Assembly (NCBI GenBank): GCA_948099385.1
Contig: CANUEZ040000168.1
Span: forward strand, 7,917,501 to 7,981,500
Source of the DNA: Fasciola hepatica
Lineage: Eukaryota > Platyhelminthes > Trematoda > Plagiorchiida > Fasciolidae
DNA length: 64,000 nt
Reading direction: 5' to 3'
Position 1 is the first letter of the stretch, and each line of letters starts with the position of its first letter. Shown here one piece after another: positions 57,900-64,000 of this stretch. Position numbers and translations under genes: made by a program. A model generated the notes under the pieces. It was not told the origin of the DNA, did no database searches, and saw only the letters and a list, made by a program, of their open reading frames with translations.

Positions 57900-60100
57900 A
57901 GGAAGGATGCATCCAAATCTTGAGATCTGATTATGTTTGGAAGGCTTCTCTATTGAGCCCATTTAAATGGTCTTGTGGACGGATGTGGGGAAGTGACAGG
58001 TTTGAAGGCATAGAAACGGCACGAGACTGCCCGTGATCACATCGAGGGAAGCTATCCCTTACCGAGGTTGTCAGCTCATTAGGACCTTGAAAAAATAGAT
58101 TTAGTTGCGATTCCCTTGGCGAGTGATGGAAGGTGTTGAGCCAAACCCCCAAGGTTTGTAGAAACAACAAAGTTCTCACAACGCTGTGGGCTAGATTGTG
58201 ATGGCCGGCCGTCCCCTGGAGCGATGAAGTCTCCTGAGATCAACTGGTGACCGATAGGTAGGAGGAAACAAAGTGGGATGCCTCAGTAAGGGACACAATG
58301 TTGTATTTGGTTCATTCAGGCGATCGACAGATACAACGAAGCCCTGGTTCTTGAGGCTACAATTTAACCGTGACCCAAGCTGAATCACTGGCCACGTCCA
58401 GGACTGGGTGCTGCACCGAAAACAGTATAGGATAATTTGCAGTACATCGGGCAACCTCCCCCTCGAAGATGCATTCCAAAACTGCTTGAAGCCTTGTAAC
58501 CATTTGCGGCAAAGTTTGGATTGGGGGGTATCTGCGCTAAACCACGTTTCTGTGAGGAGAATGAGGTCGTAGTTAGACGGGAGGACCCGGACACACCGAA
58601 GGTGGATTTTCACTGGCATTGGAGGTACGGCCATGACAAAAACCGGCGTGTCTGTCGTATTTCCTTATCCTGTGGCGACAAGTGGTTGCCGGTCGTTGAT
58701 GATGGAGGTGGTGAGGGTGGTGGTGTTACTTGTCTTAGTGCTGACGAGGTAGATGAGACAGTCCTGGGTAGACCACCGTGTATGTTGGATAAAGACCAAT
58801 AGAGGGGGGTGTGGTCGGTATGAAAATGACTGGTGGAGATTGCAGGAGAGCTAGTAGGACAGTCGTTGTGATAAATAGCGGGAATTTCTGGGTTCGAATG
58901 AATGTATATGGGATGGCTCGCCGCTGCTGGACCGGCTGAGAAAGCTAGGGGTGCTTCGTTATAGGTCAGGGGTAGTCGGAAGCAAAGGATCTGCCTACAG
59001 CGATGAAGGTTCAAGTTGTCATTTGCAACTACAGAAGAGGGGGCTGGGTATAATTATGAAGTGTGACGTGGTGAATCGTTCGGCACAACACCGTCGGAGG
59101 ACAAGTGGGAAGATTCAACTGGGGCTAAGCTAGGGCACGTGTTTGTGTTTTACCCAGGGCAGATGAGGAAAAACGGATGGTTTGTATCTGGACTAGGTAG
59201 CTGTGGGACGTTTCTCCTGTTAGTTTGAAAAAGCGAGAGCCCGCTTGAGACGGGTGGTTAGCAGTGTGCTGACTAGGTTGAGTCGAGGTGGGTACGTTGC
59301 TGGGATACAGAGAAGAGCTGCAGTGAGATGATTGGCTCAGAGGGGAGTCTGATTTCTACCGGGTGGAACGTAGAGCGGGTACCACGGATTTGGCATGTAC
59401 TTTACTGGAACCTGAGAGGCAGGCTCGAGGGGTGATGCTGAATATGTTGGTAGTATGCGTAGTGGTAAATTAGCAATATATTACTGCACCGGCAGACACA
59501 GTGTTTATGATATCTGGTCAGTTGGCTGCGCCATATTGCGGTTGGATGTATGGACCGCCAGAGGTTTGCTTTGGTGCACGGGCGGGCTAAGACGAGTGAC
59601 TCATTCCGGTAGGTATGCCAGTGATGGAAATGGTGGCTGGGTAGTAATTTGTTCAACTTTCACAAAAGGGATACCAGGTGGGATCTCGAAGTAAATTAGG
59701 AACGTGGTGACGCCCATGCTTAGTTGTTCTTCGCCACGCGGAACGACGGGGATAAGAGATGAGTTGCAATCAAAGTTCTTGGGGGAGACATTGTTGCTGA
59801 CTGATTGCTACGGAGTGGCCAGTAGGAAGCTGGTATTCTTCGGCTTGTTTAGAAAGGCAAACTAATACCTGAGTGATGGTTGTCTGTGATATGGGATTGT
59901 ATGACCGGGCCACGGGCAGACAAGAGCGAAGATTGGGTGACAACATGAAGCCGTTTAGGTGGACGTTGTGGCGTTGGTGACGAGTGGGACAAGAGAAGGT
60001 CTATTTTCACCGTTGGTGCACTGGCCGACGGTGTTGGTGTGAGTGTGTTGACTGTGATGGGCTGGTGAGGATGATTGGTCGGCGCTGGATCGGGGGGTCT
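57900..60100 (-). mobile_element. CR1/Jockey-like LINE, 5' half, degenerate
   Basis: On the - strand LPSNYDLILLTETWFSADTP (about 58580-58520) is the start of the endonuclease (LTETW box). At 58179-57990 come LLFLQTLGVWLNTFHHSPRE, LNLFFQGPNELTTSV and DSFPRCDHG, the end of a CR1-type endonuclease (the D-H pair of the SDH motif). Upstream, 59014-58610 is a proline- and serine-rich frame that could be ORF1 or a linker. The RT is missing. The right boundary is uncertain. Confidence 0.65.
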
Positions 60101-62509
60101 CAGCGATGTGGGATTGCAGACTACCGATCTTAGGGCCTCCTACTACAGTGGGGTTTTATCGACGGCATTTTTTACGCTTTCAAATAGGGTGGATTTGGCG
60201 GTATTCTCTCCCAAACGAATTTCATGGCAATAGTCCCTGTTAGATCGCCTCTACTCCTCCTATGCTCGAGCGAGAACAACATCAACGCATCTGGTCTTTC
60301 TCGTAGGCAAGGCCACGTAGATTGGCAAACACCTAGTGAAGCGTCATTCAACCAATTTTGAAAGCTTCATGTTCCCTGCCAGGAAGAACTGCCATCCCGG
60401 ACATGGTACTCCGGGTGAGGCCGAGCGAGCGCCTTGTTATACGGCACTACGGCCGGGGTTTTCCGGAGGCCGCGTTTTTCCTGAGCCGTTAAATCCCCAT
60501 AGGGGCTCTCTGAGCTGCTGCGCAGCATGTCTGCTAATATTGGGGGTTCTCCAACACAGTTACCCCAAGGTTCTTCGCCTTCGTCACTTTTTGACCTCAG
60601 TGCGCTTGTTGGTCCTTCCAAGGCACCTGGTCATTTGGGGGTTCACACAGTCTATTAGATGAATGCACTTATAGGTATTTAGAGTTCGGTCCCAGATCAC
60701 TGACGAGTAGTGGACTGTTTTCAAATCCCACAGCATAGAATCTGTTCCCACGAAGCCAGCTATCTCCGCGATGCCTGCAAACGCGAAGCGCGGGTTATTC
60801 AGGCCTACGGCTTAGAGGCTTATGAGGTGGTTATGACATTGCAGCTCCGAAATGCTAACAGCGCAGATGCTTGAACGTACTTTAGACAAGTGCCTGCTCC
60901 CGTCCCCTGAAGCCTGGTGTTTGGAGTTGCGGAAACTGGCCGACAAAACCATCTGAATGCACAATGGGTTTCAAATGCTTCCGATCCGTAGAAGCGGAAC
61001 AGAATTACCTTTGGAGGTTCTTCGACTAATGGGCTTTCTTTTGATTGCTGTGATTACAGCAGACTGCTTTAATTTAAATTTAAATTCAAAGTGAAAAGTC
61101 CAGTTCGAGTGAGCACAGATGAAGACTTTCTGAGCATGTTTTTGAATCCGTTGTCAACAACTGCAAATTGTACACATATGTCCCCAATTAGGTCCACATT
61201 AGAAGGTAATTATATCGGTCCCGGCTAATCGAGCACCAATAATTTCTTCTGTGGTAGGCATCCATCGTTGTCTGGTAGAATTCGGTAAACTTTCGCTTAA
61301 AAGAGTGAAACTTGAGGCAGGGCACCCACACACTGAACTAGCCCTTAAATCAAACCAATTCAATAAGGTGATCAAAGATCTCTTTTTGACGAAACGTCCC
61401 GAAGAAATTTGCAGGCAGAGAGAATTCCTCACCGCATAGGTAAATTTCGGTGGGGCAACATCACAAGGAGTCCGTACAGTTGATGGTAGAGAGTGCGAAA
61501 AGATTACCCATGGCGTATAAAACTGCATTAATAATCTGTTTTCTATTTTGTGGGACGTCGGATAATAAAGGCAATTTCGCTTGTTTGCACAGCAGACTAG
61601 AATCGTGCAGAACAAATGACGACTGCGTAAGGCACAAAAGGCAAGTAAAATGTTACTCCGGAGCAACATAACTTTTCATTTAAGAACACATTATACACTT
61701 GGTGAATCTGTCGGTATATTTGTCCCGCTAGTTTTTTAAGTCTCTTGATGAACGACTACAATTCTTTGTCGCATCAGGCTAATCCTGGTATTTCGGCACG
61801 AACCATTGACTAAGCAATCCTATTTCTCTATCGGGTTATTTTTTGCCCCAGATACTGGATATTTACTCCGTAGTAGACTGCATACCATTACCACATCCCC
61901 AGCAAGGACCATTACGAGCTCAAATTTTTCTCTTCACATACTCCAGATTCCGAAGAAAACTCCCTTTGCACGACAAATCTTCTCACTTAGAGTTTACATT
62001 CTTGCTTGTTAAAAATAACCTCCTTCCTGTCCCAACTATTTTGCGCTTATTCGACGTCCATATGACCTGAAGTCGAGCCCTAGATAAAGGTCTCGAACTT
62101 AAAGCCTTCACTCTGCTCCTTCAAATTATTTTGCTTCCAGGAACGTTTGATTTTATGTCCTCCTCAACACCGACCGTTTTAAATTATAAATGCTTCTTTC
62201 TTCTTTAGAATACGCCGTCGAAACATTTAAAATGTGACCGCGTGCACTGATTTTTTTTCTTTGCCGATACTTCGAATCCTGTGAATTTTACTTTCAAATA
62301 AATCTTTCCAGATGCTTTCACACCTTTAGGAAATCCACTGCCATACTTCTCACAAGCTGCCTGCAGGCCGCATCTGTTCCACGATTGATTACCGTTATTT
62401 AGTTATATCATGTTTGTGGTCCTGGAACCAACTTCAAGGAAGTTATAGGAACTGATAATCACAACACATCGGTTCACTATCTTTATATACATATATGCAT
62501 ATATATACT
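60101..62509. other. Intergenic sequence; unassigned frames
   Basis: A frame at 60367-60621 (-) with EPPILADMLRSSSESPYGDL and KTPAVVPYNKALARPHPEYH looks codon-like and may belong to a dispersed repeat, but I cannot name it. On the + strand 61510-61671 encodes a small peptide with a hydrophobic start and clustered cysteines (see findings). The rest shows nothing. Confidence 0.4.
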
Positions 62510-62790
62510 GATAGCTAGTAGTATGTAAACGTGTGGACAAAATTTCCCCGGAAGCACACGACCGGTTTCGCGGTTGTTGCCGCTCATCAGGTCATGTATC
62601 CGGTACTGCTCTGCCCACTCGCCATCATACTTGTACACTCCGATCTTATATGTTCACTGGGATATAATTTGAATTGTCTAGGGTGTGAATGGATACTCTT
62701 CACTGAAGAGTCCACAAATGAATCAGAACTGTGATTTCTCATAGTTATTCGTGTCCGGGTCACCCTCCAGACAATTCGAATCAGATTCTA
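62510..62790 (-). repeat. Hammerhead-bearing repeat, Penelope-like LTR type, copy 2
   Basis: It aligns with 17410-17620. TTTGAATTGTCTAGGGTGTG (62666-62685) and the inverted CACCCTCCAGACAATTCGAA (62760-62779) form a hairpin within the copy, which runs straight into a TA array. Confidence 0.75.
62548..62603 (-). ncRNA. Hammerhead ribozyme, type I, helix I imperfect
   Basis: On the - strand: CTGATGA core (62590-62584), helix II GCGG/CCGC with loop CAACAA (all Watson-Crick), GAAA, ACCGGT palindrome, cleavage triplet GTC ending at 62560, then GTGTGC. Helix I is weaker than at 17450: CATGAC pairs with GTGTGC only if one G bulges out. The outer CCGG/CCGG pairing is kept (62603-62600 with 62551-62548). 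Confidence 0.75.
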
Positions 62791-62792
62791 GC

Positions 62793-62794
<2 letters not shown>

Positions 62795-62830
<36 letters not shown>
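62795..62830. repeat. TA dinucleotide array
   Basis: About 36 bases of AT repeat at the edge of the hammerhead repeat, as at 17830. Confidence 0.95.
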
Positions 62831-62832
<2 letters not shown>

Positions 62833-64000
62833 CTGTCCACCTATTACTATCAAAAGCCTGGCAAGTAACCCAAATCTCATTAAAGTCTCTCACTTACTTT
62901 GAAGCTTTTCCACATTAGGTACCACCACATAGGCATCCATCACCTTCCCAGCAATTTTGGACGGAAAATTTCACTCCCGTTCCTCTCACTTGAAGTGGCT
63001 CAATAATTGAACTCAACATTCACTTAAGGCGTCACCCATCCTGCTTCCACCATATACCCGGCTTATTCTCTTACACAGTTTCATGCGGAACTTCTTTCTC
63101 TGTTCTACGGATTGATTATTCCAGGTCCAATCTCAACTCCCTTACTGAGTCTTCCAGCTCTTCATTATCCAAAGTTCACCCTTCCATTTTCTATTCTCAC
63201 ATTTTAAGGCCTCATTTTTACTTAGAGACCCACTGCATCTAAGAGCCTATCCTTCGCTTTTTCTCCCCATTCAGTTAGCCGTTGATCCTCAGCTGAGGCA
63301 TAATCAGGCTCCATTACCCTATCACGATTCCCCTTCCAGTGATCCTAATAGCAGGTCAACCACTTCAGGCGTCGTACTGAATATCTCCCTGGCTGGCGCA
63401 CCTGGACAATAAGGCATTATTACCGTCTGTTTCCGTGGACACAGCAGCCCAAGTCTTCAGGGCCCGAACTATTGATCCTGGATCATAAGTCATTCGCGAT
63501 GTCGCCCTGCCACTAAAGTCATTAGTGATCACGCCGGCAAATCTCACGGGTGCGAGGCTCGGCCGAATCCTCGCATTAGCCGGAGCACATCCAGCATGCA
63601 GAACGAGCGCAACCATAAGCAAACGCATTCAGGCGCATGTATTACACCACCCTTCCTATTTCACGGTTCGGTTCTCGGGCTAGGTGTCCAGCGCACAGTA
63701 GGCCTCTCCGTTGACACCGGTTGTAGACCACAAGTTCTAACTCTTTTCGCCCTACCGAATCTATTCTCGTCGGTTGCAGAACTCACGCTTCTATCCTTCT
63801 TTTTCCGCCACGGTTTACTCATCCATCGTTCTTGTCATCACTCTTATCACTTCTCTCTTGTGTCGTTCCACCTCTGATCCAAGGTAGCGTACTGAACCCG
63901 TCGTTGTTCCTCGCGTGCACAAGTGATATATTTACCGTGGTTCGTCATGGGACTCCGTTTTTGCTTGCTGACGATGCAAGGTTGTTGTACACCTCCGATC
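62831..64000. other. Intergenic sequence; one unassigned - strand frame
   Basis: A - strand frame at 63365-63628 (87 codons) reads FAGVITNDFSGRATSRMTYD and TWAAVSTETDGNNALLSRCA. Its composition is protein-like but I do not recognise it; a retroelement leader or a diverged exon are both possible. No other feature is visible to the end of the window. Confidence 0.4.

Overview
This is eukaryotic, intron-rich animal DNA. One protein-coding gene can be reconstructed with confidence: the 3' two thirds of BTAF1 (Mot1, TAF172), the SNF2-family ATPase that strips TATA-binding protein from DNA. It runs on the + strand from 907 to 45078 as 16 exons. Every intron has GT-AG ends and every exon phase joins cleanly, giving one open frame of 1158 codons to a stop at 45076-45078. 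The 5' part of the gene lies to the left of the window. The transposon set (CsRn1-type Ty3/gypsy element with its zinc finger, RTE-like LINEs with short trinucleotide tails, Penelope-like elements with hammerhead ribozymes, tRNA-derived SINEs) suggests a parasitic flatworm, most likely a digenean fluke. That assignment is inference.

Layout. 1-906 is upstream intron. 907-20559 carries exons 1-7 (HEAT-repeat region, then the start of the ATPase). Their introns hold decayed LINEs (3490-6250, 7290-9030), a Penelope-like GIY-YIG fragment (11131-11430), three TA arrays and a hammerhead-ribozyme repeat (17410-17620). 20560-30540 is occupied by exon 8 and a nested pair of LINEs: a - strand RTE-like copy (about 26150-29395) sits inside a + strand copy (about 23560-26148 and 29430-30080). 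30541-45078 holds exons 9-16, with further LINE, SINE and Penelope-like fragments in the introns.

45079-64000 has no recognisable host gene. It holds SINEs, one with a hammerhead-like motif that lacks helix II, a 262-bp near-identical copy of a segment of the last BTAF1 intron, two CR1/Jockey-like LINE remnants, another hammerhead repeat (62510-62790), and a very young CsRn1-like LTR element at 55000-57083.

The most unusual item is that LTR element. Its two 308-bp LTRs are inverted rather than direct, differ at one base by eye, and are flanked by the same 4-bp target duplication. The inverted left copy stops exactly at the end of the primer-binding site. This looks like the integrated product of a misprimed reverse transcription. 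The second notable item is a set of hammerhead ribozymes. One has all core residues and paired helices. A second copy converts a wobble pair in helix II to a Watson-Crick pair.

The genes do not form an operon or pathway. The window is one large basal-transcription gene whose introns and downstream flank have been colonised by many layers of retroelements, nearly all broken.
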